A stretch of DNA of 64,000 nt, from contig JAOPHQ010000850.1 of assembly GCA_030340625.1 (NCBI GenBank), positions 1-64,000 on the forward strand, written 5' to 3'. The first letter of the stretch is position 1. Each line of letters opens with the position of its first letter. Shown here piece after piece: positions 53,898 to 60,900 of the stretch. A program made the position numbers and the translations under genes. The stretch comes from Merluccius polli. Its lineage: Eukaryota > Chordata > Actinopteri > Gadiformes > Merlucciidae. The notes under the pieces are model-generated. The model made no database searches and was not told the DNA's origin. It saw only the letters and a list, made by a program, of their open reading frames with translations.

Positions 53898-53928
<31 letters not shown>

Positions 53929-56035
53929 CGCGTGTGTGTGTGTTGGGCGACTGCCGCTGCTCCCTCTCTGAGCTTGTGAGTGGGGTGCCAGGCAGCAGGT
54001 GCAGTGTCAGAGGCCTGAAGAGAATACTTAGTAATCCATTTCTCCAACCCAGCTAACGCGAGGGAAAACACGTCTATGTTGTGTCGCATTGAAAAGGCCA
54101 CCATCTCGTTTCACTGCAACAAATGACGAGGAGTCAAGTCAGTTTTATTTGTATGGCCCTTAATCGCCGTTACAGTCGCAAAGGGCTTCACAGGCCATAT
54201 ATTGAAACCCCCTAACGCTAGACCCCCAAAGGGCAAGAAAAAACCCACTAATTATCAGGAACTGAGGAGCAGAAGGCAAGCACCTTAGTTATTTTTCAGT
54301 CTCAGGACGAATTTCGAATTAGGGCCGCTCCGCCGCCTTTTTTTGGATTCTCGAGATAATTGTGAGCTAACGTAGTTGCGTGGGGTAGCTTCGTTTAATG
54401 GTAGATATAGGTCTGGTTTTAACCAGGTTCCCACAATATCCGTCTTATTTTTAACAATTAGATCCTGGACCAAGAGCGCTTTAGTTGAAAACGATCTGAT
54501 ATTCATGAATCCAATTTTGAACTCTTTTGACATATTAAAGTTAGAGGGAGTTGGGTTACCACTCAGCTCTCAGGAAGGATAAGTAAGGTAATTACTTGAC
54601 ATTTTTGCAGATTTGCGGTTTCCTTCGCCTGTGGGGTTTACACCTCGAGACAGTATGGGCCACAACGCCAATAGGTGTAGGTGTAATTACTGTACTATAA
54701 ACCCCCAGTTGGCAGTCGGCGTGTGACCAATATTAAAACATGGAGGCGCCTCAGTGTCAGCATTACATGCTACATCACCCAGGCTAACCGGCTTATTTAT
54801 CCCATCCAGTGTTGTAGACTCTGCAGCACTGTCTAGTATGTTGCTAGCAGGTTCGCGAATTGCCTGCATCCCAGTGTGCTGTAAGGCTAAGATATCTATC
54901 TGTGTTTTCTGACATAATTCAGGCCAAACCCAGTAGGGTGAAGGCCGTCTCTCATCAGCACACCAGGGCGGCCCCACAGTAAGGGTCAGTTTCTACAAAA
55001 CCTAGGCCCAACTCTTCACTATTTCTACCAAAACGATCATGATTACTCCTGACAGGTAGAACGGGGGCATTTCCGAATTACACACATCACACAGCATAAA
55101 TATGTTGCTTTTTGTGACGTCTGATTGTCTCATCCTAGCATCGTTGGTGTCGAATTTCAATGCTGTCAAAACTAGTGTCAAAACGAGGAGGGTCAATGTC
55201 AGTGGCCAAGGCAGTATCAGATGTTTTCGGGGACATTATGATCCTGTAAAAATTTACAAAAATAAGATGCGTATACTGTAGTAGGTTTAACAAGAAACAT
55301 GATACAGAAAATGATTCAATGAAATATGTTACATTTGTTAATGTAATTCCAGTTGTCGAACACAATTTGTGGGCCTTTAACCAACTTTTTAAAAAAAAGG
55401 AACAATTGTGATTCACTCTGTTCTGTGAACCTTTTCTTCATGTTCACACTGAGCCGTCAGTGGAAGGAATGTGATTACATTACAATAAGTAACATACATA
55501 AATACCCTATCCCCTGATTTCACTTTGTCTCGATCCACAGAGAATGCCCTCCTGGCATTTGGAAGTGCATTGGACCTGAATCAGCCAGCTCTCAACCAAT
55601 CGAGCGCGTCCATTCCCAGCCAGCGGAGCAGAGAGAGGCAGAGTACCACTTACCCTCCTGAAACCATGCAGGACATACTGGACACAATCATACCCACACA
55701 GGTAATGTTTTGTTTCTTATACTTATACTCTGTATATACTTTTTTTTTTTCTCTCCTTCAAGGCTAAACTTCTCTTCACTCTTAGAGTGAAGCCGTCGTC
55801 TGTATAATAACCATAATGTTTGTTTGTGTACCTTCTGCTACTTCTTCAGGCCATCGACGATGAACAGCTACAAGGTCATTCCATCCTACCACCTGACAGC
55901 CTCCCAAACTTGTATTCTTCTTCTTCTTCTTCTACTTCTGCTTCTTCTTCTTCTTTGTCTCTGAGCCCAATGCCTTGGGCTGCCTCCAGCGGTCTTCTTC
56001 TCCTGTTTCCTCATCTGGTTTGTTATGGACTCTGA
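18638..56035 (+). CDS. gfra4: GDNF family receptor alpha, GFRA4-like (8 coding exons, 445 aa)
   Basis: This is a GPI-anchored co-receptor of the GDNF ligand family; by family knowledge it binds ligand outside the cell and recruits the RET tyrosine kinase. Coding joins: 18638-18680, 42788-43063, 43594-43674, 44605-44950, 45733-45842, 48676-48810, 55541-55701 and 55850-56035. Phase is continuous and totals 1338 nt. Residues 1-26 or so form the signal peptide. D1 is in exon 2 (QCKRGMKREKNC), D2/D3 in exons 4-6 (CLDAAKACN, ELLFCPC, CAERRRQTIVP, SVTPNYVDN), and the tail ends in a hydrophobic segment. N-x-S/T sequons occur in CNRSK, DNST and NQSS. ELLFCPC, LRTEYV and TPNYVDN look more like GFRA4 than GFRA1/2/3, from my memory of the family. 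D1 is retained as in chicken, unlike mammals. Family assignment is near certain; the paralogue is less so, and the a/b copy cannot be decided. Confidence 0.9.
18740..18773. repeat. Poly-G tract next to exon 1
   Basis: About 34 consecutive G on the transcribed-sense strand, starting 59 bp after the exon 1 donor. Confidence 0.9.
19140..19350. repeat. Tandem duplication enclosing (GT)n
   Basis: The blocks AAAGATGTTGCGCA...(GT)n and CAGTGCATGAAGCGCAAGCC occur twice in the same order, with an extra GATGTTGCGC copy between. The second copy has a longer, purer GT run (about 19264-19324). Confidence 0.8.
20069..20200. repeat. (CA)n microsatellite
   Basis: CACACG-rich left half followed by about 60 bp of pure CA. 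Confidence 0.9.
20866..21009. repeat. (TA)n and (CA)n compound
   Basis: About 65 bp of TA, a short GA block, then about 50 bp of CA. Confidence 0.95.
23571..23763. repeat. (GT)n ending in poly-G
   Basis: Three GT runs separated by GCGTGCGTACG-type units, ending in an interrupted run of about 24 G. Confidence 0.95.
24366..24520 (-). repeat. SINE/L2-like interspersed repeat
   Basis: The start TCATTTAGCAGCATTTGTTT and following TATCCAAAGTGACTTTCA resemble the widespread teleost tail TTTAGCAGACGCTTTTATCC. The reverse complement ends in a tRNA-like head. A shorter remnant occurs at about 25580-25625. Confidence 0.5.
26745..27345. repeat. 27-bp minisatellite, left array
   Basis: Roughly 22 copies of a 27-bp unit of the form CCAAGTAGTTGTGTTGCC-TGTACCTAA. 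Variants with CAGTT/TAGTT and AAACC/GTACC mostly alternate, giving a 54-bp higher-order period. Because the unit is a multiple of three, both strands stay open for long distances, but splice sites, codon bias and family similarity are lacking. Confidence 0.95.
27346..27689 (+). mobile_element. Insert splitting the minisatellite, LTR-like
   Basis: This is unique sequence between two halves of the array. It contains a perfect 11-bp hairpin (27354-27364 / 27368-27378), a purine tract AAAAGGAGGGG, then TGTATAG at 27387 and ...GTCACA at 27688. A CCAAT-like box in reverse (GATTGGCT) and TATATATAT near 27604 sit between. This layout resembles a polypurine tract plus a roughly 302-bp LTR, but no partner LTR or clear target duplication was found. 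Confidence 0.3.
27690..28121. repeat. 27-bp minisatellite, right array
   Basis: Roughly 16 more copies of the same 27-bp unit, including two CCTATATC variants and one copy shortened to about 18 bp near 28017-28033. Confidence 0.95.
29612..29640. repeat. (TA)n microsatellite
   Basis: About 28 bp of TA. Confidence 0.85.
30307..30349. repeat. (GA)n microsatellite
   Basis: About 42 bp of pure GA. Confidence 0.9.
30754..30821. repeat. (TA)n microsatellite
   Basis: About 68 bp of TA. Confidence 0.95.
30899..31489. mobile_element. hAT MITE with 8-bp target duplication and internal palindrome
   Basis: The ends CAGTGTTGGGCAAGTTAC and GTAACTCGTTACTCCCAACACTG are inverted repeats. They are flanked on both sides by the identical 8 bp TTTATAAA (30891-30898 and 31490-31497), the signature of hAT transposition. 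The 591-bp element has no transposase. Its centre holds a perfect inverted repeat with 32-bp arms (31139-31170 and 31172-31203). Subterminal TTACATTAC-type motifs are abundant. Confidence 0.85.
31806..31858. repeat. (CA)n microsatellite
   Basis: About 50 bp of CA with one TTA interruption. Confidence 0.9.
32081..32260 (-). repeat. Interspersed repeat with GCGCTATATAAATAAA tail
   Basis: On the reverse strand it ends AATGCGCTATATAAATAAAG, the same tail type seen on the SINE-like element at 45965-46452. It is typical of short interspersed repeats in teleosts. The left limit is approximate. Confidence 0.45.
34456..34973. mobile_element. Candidate MITE
   Basis: The ends TAGCCTGGTTC and (reverse complement) TAGCCTAGTCC form a short imperfect inverted repeat around 518 bp of GC-richer DNA with no coding frame. 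The superfamily is not determined. Confidence 0.35.
37751..37863. repeat. (TTG)n(TTA)n(TTG)n trinucleotide repeat
   Basis: TTG units flank a central block of about 55 bp of TTA/TTG/TCA units. Confidence 0.95.
37954..38055. repeat. 17-bp tandem repeat
   Basis: About six copies of CGTTTATTTTCCGTGTA, with ACGCG and CAGTG variants. Isolated CGTTTATT copies lie just outside on both sides. Confidence 0.85.
38117..38355. repeat. (GT)n/(GA)n and second GT cluster
   Basis: GT (38117-38140) then GA (38140-38155); after about 130 bp of unique DNA, a GT/GCGTGTGCATG cluster, followed by triple TGATTCTT. Confidence 0.85.
38823..38847. repeat. Poly-C tract
   Basis: About 25 consecutive C. Confidence 0.9.
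39549..39588. repeat. (TG)n microsatellite
   Basis: About 38 bp of GT. A further GT tract lies at 40249-40298. Confidence 0.9.
41428..41906. mobile_element. Decayed hAT MITE, same family as 30899-31489
   Basis: The right end is ATGTTACCCAACACTG; the left end CGGTGATGTGGAAGTTACTT is a degraded form of CAGTGTTGGGCAAGTTACTT. Flanking TTGATAAG (41420-41427) and TTGATAAT (41907-41914) match at 7 of 8 positions, fitting an old 8-bp duplication. Internal CATTACTG / TTACTTTCAC motifs are shared. Confidence 0.7.
42324..42488. repeat. (TA)n and (TAA)n microsatellites
   Basis: About 60 bp of TA (42325-42384), unique sequence, then about 54 bp of TAA. This lies 300-460 bp upstream of exon 2. Confidence 0.95.
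42558..42720. mobile_element. Foldback element just upstream of exon 2
   Basis: Perfect 26-bp arms (42592-42617 and 42668-42693) begin TTACAAGCCATTTC and end CTACCCT. They extend outward imperfectly through TTATTTTACC / GGTAAAATAGGG to form a long stem around a 50-bp loop. The right edge is about 68 bp from the exon 2 acceptor. Confidence 0.7.
42788..43063 (+). CDS. gfra4: gfra4 exon 2: cysteine-rich domain D1
   Basis: The exon covers residues 15-106 and begins after acceptor CCAACAG. It holds the D1 cysteine pattern: SRDCLVAGDTCSSDETC, LRTLRQCVAG, SQCANAV and HGCQCKRGMKREKNCLSIYW. The last block is a GFRA-family signature. The donor is GTCAGT at 43064, and the exon is phase 1-1 (276 nt). 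D1 is missing from mammalian GFRA4, so this exon is the main sign that the fish receptor has the ancestral three-domain layout. GC content is much higher than in the surrounding intron. Confidence 0.92.
43064..43593 (+). other. gfra4 intron 2
   Basis: A 530-bp GT-AG intron (GTCAGT...TTTCAG). It holds a C-rich CCCACCCA run near 43363-43385; nothing else was recognised. Confidence 0.85.
43594..43674 (+). CDS. gfra4: gfra4 exon 3: D1-D2 linker
   Basis: The exon covers residues 107-133 and reads GLNLVESYPYEAVERDYDYV followed by RLASITA. The SPYEPV-like block (SYPYEAV) and LASI are typical of the short linker exon in GFRA genes. The acceptor is TTTCCTCTTTCAG, and the exon is 81 nt, phase 1-1. The exon end is followed by GCAAGC at 43675 instead of GT, giving CAG|GCAAG, the classic consensus for a GC-AG intron. 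No nearby GT donor keeps the phase. Confidence 0.85.
44195..44237. repeat. (AGC)n trinucleotide repeat
   Basis: About 14 uninterrupted AGC units in intron 3; it is not coding in the gfra4 transcript. Confidence 0.95.
44564..44592 (+). repeat. (CT)n repeat forming the exon 4 polypyrimidine tract
   Basis: About 29 bp of CT ending 12 bp before exon 4 begins, exactly where the polypyrimidine tract is needed. Confidence 0.9.
44605..44950 (+). CDS. gfra4: gfra4 exon 4: cysteine-rich domain D2 and start of D3
   Basis: This is the largest exon, covering residues 134-248. It contains NRCLDAAKACNVDDLCQKLR, CNRSKCNKALRRFFDRVP, HELLFCPCTDTACAERRRQT and the end CKADYVC. These are the most conserved blocks of the GFRA family and include the ligand-binding D2 domain. 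The acceptor is CATCGCAG, preceded by a CT microsatellite acting as polypyrimidine tract. The donor is GTGAGG at 44951. The exon enters in phase 1 and leaves in phase 2, with the split Arg codon AG|A completed by exon 5. The exon is strongly GC-rich. Confidence 0.95.
45520..45561. repeat. G-rich tandem repeat in intron 4
   Basis: GGGGCGGGGGG units repeated about four times, ending in a G run. The intron runs from 44951 to 45732, GT-AG. Confidence 0.9.
45733..45842 (+). CDS. gfra4: gfra4 exon 5: cysteine-rich domain D3, first part
   Basis: Residues 249-285 read SRLAQFQYDCQPSQSSANGC and then EQSNYGACLLAYTGLI. The family signature CRSRLA-F spans the exon 4/5 junction exactly, and the ACLLAYTGLIG end matches the ACLxAYxGLIG block of GFRA proteins. 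The acceptor is TTTCTTTCCTAG and the donor is GTAGGT at 45843. The exon enters in phase 2 and leaves in phase 1. Confidence 0.93.
45965..46452 (+). repeat. SINE-like element in intron 5
   Basis: Blocks such as CTTTCGGATGAGACGTTAAA, CCGAGGTCCTGACTC and GTGTCCCGGCCAAATTCCC followed by AAGCGCTATATAAATCCAAT form a pattern I associate with a widespread fish SINE with an LINE-like tail. The subfamily name is uncertain. It is in the same orientation as the gene and contains a small CA repeat. Confidence 0.65.
46911..47923. mobile_element. Possible decayed hAT (Charlie-like) remnant
   Basis: The left edge GGGATGTGCGCAACTAAACG followed by ACTAGTCG resembles a common hAT terminus, and GACTAGTCG recurs near 47501. 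A short frame at 47651-47923 is not recognisable as transposase. No right terminus was found. Confidence 0.25.
48676..48810 (+). CDS. gfra4: gfra4 exon 6: cysteine-rich domain D3, second part
   Basis: Residues 286-330 include SSVTPNYVDNSTSSVSPWCS, CPATGNQRDEC and FSDNICL. TPNYVDN and the WCxC...GN...EC pattern define the end of D3; NST at residue 296 is an N-glycosylation sequon. The acceptor is CTTCCTCCTGCAG, the donor is GTGAGT at 48811, and the exon is phase 1-1. It is preceded by a 2.8-kb intron. Confidence 0.93.
49059..49399. mobile_element. Foldback MITE with 21-bp terminal inverted repeats
   Basis: The termini 49059-49079 and 49379-49399 are perfect inverted copies and contain the near-palindrome TTTACCCGGTAAA. 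Inside, 49230-49259 and about 49340-49369 (GGGTAATTACTA core) form a second imperfect inverted pair. The interior also holds a stretch like teleost LINE tails (GAATGCCTTTTATTGTCAC). Confidence 0.65.
49569..50121 (-). repeat. 3' LTR of the chromovirus
   Basis: On the element strand it begins TGTCATGGTTTGAG, directly after the polypurine tract, and ends GCAAAACCTAACA, giving TG...CA ends and 553 bp. A TATATAA box lies at about 49964-49972 (reverse strand). Confidence 0.75.
50133..50850 (-). pseudogene. Integrase C-terminus and chromodomain, detached frame
   Basis: This is in a different frame from upstream pol and begins in sequence like the end of the integrase core (about WIEYSHNS...SATGMSPF). 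It then holds RKLAPRFIGPFEI and HPAFHVSLLKP, typical of gypsy integrase C-termini, and a chromodomain with FQFLVDWEGYGPEERQWV. Chromodomains steer integration towards particular chromatin. Joining directly to the zinc-finger region implies a deletion of the DDE core at roughly 50840-50860. Confidence 0.8.
50850..53059 (-). pseudogene. pol: protease, reverse transcriptase, RNase H, integrase zinc-binding region
   Basis: The frame is open from the ATG at 53059 for about 736 codons. Aspartic protease active site DSGADDNF is at residues 34-41. RT has its catalytic YLDD at about 350 (52001-52012). RNase H starts near VEVDASDTG at about 490. An HHCC integrase zinc finger ends near CSVCARGK (about 720). 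Past about 50850 the frame leaves homologous sequence and runs out of register to a stop at 50477. Despite lacking stops it is a dead gene, because the integrase catalytic core is absent. Confidence 0.85.
53059..53304 (-). pseudogene. gag C-terminal fragment with CCHC zinc knuckle
   Basis: About 81 codons in the frame ending at the TGA at 53061-53059. The knuckle CIYCGQAGHRLATC fits C-x2-C-x4-H-x4-C, a nucleic-acid-binding motif of Gag nucleocapsid. Reading upstream meets an in-frame TAG at 53307-53305, and no capsid region is visible. The gag stop overlaps the pol ATG as TGATG (53057-53061), so pol is in the -1 frame relative to gag. Confidence 0.75.
54131..55250 (-). mobile_element. Non-LTR retrotransposon (LINE) remnant, internally deleted
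   Basis: On the reverse strand, a frame at 54285-54533 reads FKIGFMNIRSFSTKALLVQD and NKTDIVGTWLKPDLYLP, the N-terminal apurinic-type endonuclease motif of LINEs of the CR1/Rex type. It stops soon after. A fish LINE-like 3' end (GCGACTGTAACGGCGATTAA..., AATAAAACTGACTTGAC) follows directly at 54131-54200. No reverse transcriptase is present. Further 5' fragments (54687-54977, 55135-55238) are broken. Confidence 0.7.
55541..55701 (+). CDS. gfra4: gfra4 exon 7: C-terminal tail
   Basis: Residues 331-384 begin QNALLAFGSALDLNQ, the counterpart of the NAIQAFxxG block after D3, and continue into a poorly conserved hydrophilic tail ending DTIIPTQ. NQS at residue 349 is a sequon. The acceptor is CGATCCACAG and the donor is GTAATG at 55702. 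The exon enters in phase 1 and leaves in phase 0. The AFGS...LxQ spacing is closer to GFRA4 than to GFRA1/2. Confidence 0.88.
55850..56035 (+). CDS. gfra4: gfra4 exon 8: Ser-rich stalk and GPI-anchor signal, stop codon
   Basis: Residues 385-445 run from AIDDEQLQGHSILPPDSLPN through a Ser-rich stretch (residues 407-423) to WAASSGLLLLFPHLVCYGL and TGA. A small-residue cluster followed by a hydrophobic end is the layout of a GPI attachment signal. The acceptor is TTCTTCAG. The Ser tract is encoded by a TCT trinucleotide repeat. The precise attachment residue cannot be read by eye. Confidence 0.85.
   Translation, partial: AIDDEQLQGHSILPPDSLPNLYSSSSSSTSASSSSLSLSPMPWAASSGLLLLFPHLVCYGL
55916..55954 (+). 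repeat. Coding (TCT)n repeat in gfra4 exon 8
   Basis: TCT x6, ACT, TCT, GCT, TCT x4 in frame, encoding a Ser-rich stretch just before the GPI signal. Confidence 0.95.
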
Positions 56036-56131
56036 AACCGCCAGAGCCTTGGTTGCTAAAGATCCTTGCCAACGATATAGGGGGAAGAAGCAGATGGGAG
56101 AGCAAGGAGAGGACCCTCTGGCCTGCCTCTC

Positions 56132-56162
<31 letters not shown>

Positions 56163-57290
56163 AATTTATGTACAGCGTATATGTTTGTTTTTTGGTCTCT
56201 GTTCTACCTGTCAATATCACCCTCTCAGCAATCCCAAGGCACTACAGTGTGCAAGAGACAAAGAGGGAGAGAGAGAGAGAGTGGGAGAGGGAGGTTGGTC
56301 TGTACATTTGTACATTGCTACTGCATTCAAGTAAAGCCAAAAGAGGTGAAGGACTCGACTACAACTAACCCAGCGCCAAGCTTCTCAACCAACATATAAT
56401 TTCTTTTTTCTTGACAGCTGATATCCAAGTCGGAGTGTGTATGTGTGTGTGTGTGTGTGTGTGGGTGTGTGTGTGTGTGTGTGTGTTCACGTGTGTTTAT
56501 CGCTTGACTTTGAACAACCGTGTGTTACCTGTGTGAAGACCTGTATAATCAAAACAAAGCTCTTGCCAGAAAATAGTGTAATAGAAGACAAAAAAGCGGC
56601 TTGGCGTTAAATTACATTTGCCTCTTGTTAGTCCTTTCTCGCCGTGGAGTAATTGAAGAAACTGGAGGGACGCCACTTGAGTACACTGCCCCGCAACTAC
56701 AACTGATTAAGGGGTCAATACTGAAATAGTGGTCGGGATTGAGAGACAATTGAGTAGCGCGACCGCTGCACACACTGTGGGTCGAAGGCCACAAGACACT
56801 ACAGACGTTCATGGACACTTTGTTGCAGATCCCTAGAAGACGGACTCAGACGGTTATTGGCCCTTTTTCCTCAAAGCTCACAGGCCCTCTTTCTCGGCCG
56901 AGGCTCTGTGTTCAGAACAAACACTAATCCATGGGCATCATTGAATGGGTGTTATGACAAAAAAAACTAAAAACACTACCCCTCGACCTGTATTATCTGG
57001 ATTTTCTCTTGTGTTTATTTCGAGGAGGAGAAGATGCCGTTTTTGTCGTGTTTTTTAATCTTATTGTGTAAGTGGACATGAAGTTAGAAGGACCTGGGAT
57101 TTACAGTATGTGCCATATAGGACAAGCTTCACGTGACTTGCCAAGCGAGGGGGGGGGAACAGCATGCAGCTGGTCCATGATGACAGTGCTGAAGGAAGCA
57201 CCATTATCTGTTGGCTGTGGTTGTGAAATTACGAATTGCAAAAAAAAAAAAAAAATGGTTCTGCAAATAAAGGTTTTAAGATCACGATGG
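56036..57290 (+). other. Probable gfra4 3'UTR
   Basis: Non-coding sequence follows the exon 8 stop. It carries CT (about 56128-56162) and GT (about 56437-56488) microsatellites. An AATAAA hexamer at 57266-57271, just after a 15-A run, is a possible polyadenylation signal; cleavage would fall near 57290. The 3' end is inferred only from this hexamer. Confidence 0.35.
57266..57271 (+). promoter_or_regulatory. Possible polyadenylation signal AATAAA
   Basis: Canonical hexamer about 1.2 kb past the gfra4 stop codon, with a T/GT-containing stretch downstream. Confidence 0.35.
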
Positions 57291-57947
57291 CTTTACATTA
57301 ACTTCCTTTGACCTCAGCAGCAATCACGTTCTCCAGCAGCTCCACTCAATCACTCTCTGATCTATTTGAAGGAGTTGGACTATACCGCTTGTAAGTGTGG
57401 TTTCACAAAGTTGATCTATTCTGAATATACATCTAGACTATCTAGATACAGTCAGCAGAGGTAATAGTGCACACCAACTGGGTTTTTCTATCAAATCTAC
57501 CTAAATACTGTTAAGAATTGACATGACTTGATGGTTTGCATCAATCAATAAAGATTAAATGATACAAATACATTACTAATTACATTATTAAAACAACAGA
57601 AGTAAAAAGGCTTCAGTACAGGCCCTTACAAAATGTAAGGTAAAAAATGGAAAAGGAAAAAAAAAAAACGAATTTAAGAGGAATTTATAAGAAAAAGATA
57701 TATCTGTCAATATAGCCTATGTTTGCTTTCTTTAACCTCGCTTCGAACTCAAGTTGGTCATGTACATCTGGATGCAATTAACTCCTCAAATAAGCAAAGG
57801 AAGAGAACACCTCCCACTTGGAGTCGTGTATGAAAAAATCAGCCTAATGCATATGAATGCTCTTGTCTTTTAAATAATTGAACAGAATGTTGCCTTGGAG
57901 AGGCGCTGTGATGAGAAAATAAACAAGGTGTCGACACCCAAGAGGGT

Positions 57948-57980
<33 letters not shown>

Positions 57981-60900
57981 GGACTCCCAATAAAATTCTA
58001 CTTCCGAACGTGGGAGACAAACAGGAGCGTAAAGCGTTGGCTACCTTGATACCATCCTGGATGCCATATGTTGTTTCCACCGAGTTGGCACAGAAAGGGT
58101 CTCAAGGGTACTGCTCTTGAAATCTCTTTGGAGGGTTGGATTTTCAAAATAAAGGACCACAGGGAGAACCAGTGCTTCCTACACTTAACATAATGATAAT
58201 AGAAAAGGCAGGGGTGGTGAATGTTAATGGTTAGCATACTGTATGCCCATGTGTCTTACCTACCAGTCTTTCCGGGGGGTAGTTGTCTCTTTTCCGATCC
58301 ATTGAGGTTCAACCAAATTAAATTCCACGTCCTCAAGCAACATGGAGGGGAAACAAAGTTAAGCGTGATATAATTGAGATTTTAACAACATCAAATCACG
58401 CAATGTATATAGTGTGCTTGGGATGTAGGCAAAAAACAAAACAAAAAAATTGAAGACTTAGCAGCTTAGCAGGAACCCAACTGTTGACACTGCTGAAAAC
58501 GTCTTTTGATAGCAAATAGTTTTTGATGAAAATGTCGGATCCATCCTTTCCAAAACCTAAGCTCTACTACCTTGTACATCCAATCCAATGTTATAGCTCT
58601 GCTATCAATCTAAACTATGTTAAATGGCAAAATACTGAAGACATTCATTGCAATGTGGGTTAGCAATGACATTTGTTATTATGCTCTATTTACAGCAAAA
58701 TGTTACTTGCCATAACGTTTGGGAATAAATTCAAAGGTGCAAAATGGAGTGAGCAAATATGTGGCTGTTACTTCTATCCACTTTGACTGCTTTTGAATTC
58801 GCTTGAGATGAGCTTCAGTGCTGAGCAAGAAAAGGCCTTTTCTTGGCGTCAGAAACGGTTCAGCATAAGAGTTGGTTTATCTGATCCACAAAATAACATA
58901 TTTACATTGAGGAAAACATTTCCTTTGAAATTGAAGGCTTACAAAACAACAGTGTGTCTCAGAGTAATACCTCATTGTTACTTTTATTGTCCTCTTATTT
59001 CCTGTTTAGAAACCTGGTGTAGAAAAAAACCTGCAAACGTTGAAAGGTATTTCAACCGTTGAAGAGAGACAACTCTTTAAACCCTTTGAATATAAACATA
59101 TAAAAACACTGTATAGTATCCAATATCTGTATAAGAGAAATTGTTAAAAAGAAGACTTCGCCTTGCACATTCAGAGTGGATTTGACGGATAATTTCACCT
59201 GGAGTAGGTGTTACAACATCTACCTTGTACTCTGTCATGGAAAAGACATATTTTTCATGGTGGTGTCAAGGTGCTTAAATATTTACCACAGAAAACAGCA
59301 GGGACTTGCTTTCCTCAGCTTTCCGGTCTGTGATAGGTTATGAGATAGAGATGGTTAAAAAATGTTTGGGGTGTATATTCGAATCGAGAGGGGCCCGCCA
59401 CATAGTTGTAGGTTGTCAACGGCTGATGGATAGAAAAACACTATGCCATTCAAAGGGAATCTACTACATAAGAGAGTAGAGCCATGTTATATCTTGGTCT
59501 GTGTTTGTCTTTCTAGCTTTGCCTCAAGGACCTTCTTGTTTTATTTCACTCTGACCCAATACATCTCTCTCCTCTACTTCAATTCTTGCCGACAATGACT
59601 CTCCGACTCGAAGAAGCGATCGATACACAACGATTGAGTGTGCGCCTCATCCTCTTTTCCACATGATCAGAAGTTTATACAACTCATGCTTTGCTATTCA
59701 AGGCCATTTCAACGTTTTCATTTCTCCAATATCCTCCAAAACTAATTTTTGCAAGGTAAATTAGAATTGATTTTTCCTCCAATTAATCAGTGGTACAAAC
59801 AAACAAAGAGCATGGACATATGACACGGGTCCACTCATGACTCATGTTTTTGTTCCTTTCTTGTACTCAGAGGAATGACAACATCGCCATGATTGATTTA
59901 AAAACCACAACCATGAAAGTGTGATTAATGTGAACTGATTTCCTTTCCTCATACAGTGTTATAAAATGTATGAGAAAACTATGGCCTTACCTGATTGTGG
60001 TAGGTGAGGTACTGTGGTCGTCACATCAGTCTTACATCATTTACTCATTTGTGATGCATGGGAGCATCGCCTTAAATATCAAATATAGAACGTGGGTGGA
60101 TTTATTCGGGAAGTCATACTGAGATGCCGTTTTTGGGGGGGAGGAGACATCATTTTTTGGTATGTGGTAATGTACTTATTGACAAGCGTGAAGCGTGATT
60201 GGACTCTATCATGCCAAGACATTGAGGCAAGATGCACATTTACATGAGCCTGTGCTTCGGTCTGTGAGACCACGGCTTGTTTAATCCCTAGAATGAGATT
60301 TGTTATTATTCTGCATGGTGTTTAATTAGTTCAACTGTGCTAATAATATTTCTGAAGGGCATATTTGTTTTTATTACTCCCAACACTTGTTGTCCCGCTC
60401 TTGTTCACTATACTCTCGAGGAGACGAGTAGTATCAACCAGTGGGTGAACAGGAGGAAATGGGCAATTTGGAAATGAGGCGGATAAGCTGATTCAGTGTC
60501 ATTAAAGGTGACTGACCTTCTGACTTGCTTTATGTAACAAATAAACCATTATTAGACCAGTATTGGAAGATCTTGTATGACGGGGTGGTGATGCAGCCGA
60601 GGTACATTATTTTCAAATAACAGGACAGCCTGGAGTGGTTTATTTTGATTATACCAACAATGATTAGATATTAGTTGCTTTCATCTATAACGTTATTGCT
60701 TTTTTATCAACTTAATCAGCTGAAATTAAAATATTCTTCTGTAGTGCTGTTGAGCATATTGTTTTTGCGTTGCCGTGGAAAGATCTGGTCGATAGTTGTA
60801 TTTGACTGCTGTTTTTAATGTTGGATTTGTAGCACATTGGTTTGAAAGGGGGTTAAAAGGCAGGTGGTGTCCCCGTCACTGAAAAGTAATGCACACCCGT

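Larger units (their letters stand above)
48811..55540 (+). other. gfra4 intron 6 (6.7 kb)
   Basis: Donor GTGAGT, acceptor CCACAG. It contains, in order, a foldback MITE, an antisense chromovirus with one LTR, GT repeats (53678-53702 and 53900-53942) and an antisense LINE remnant. Confidence 0.85.
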
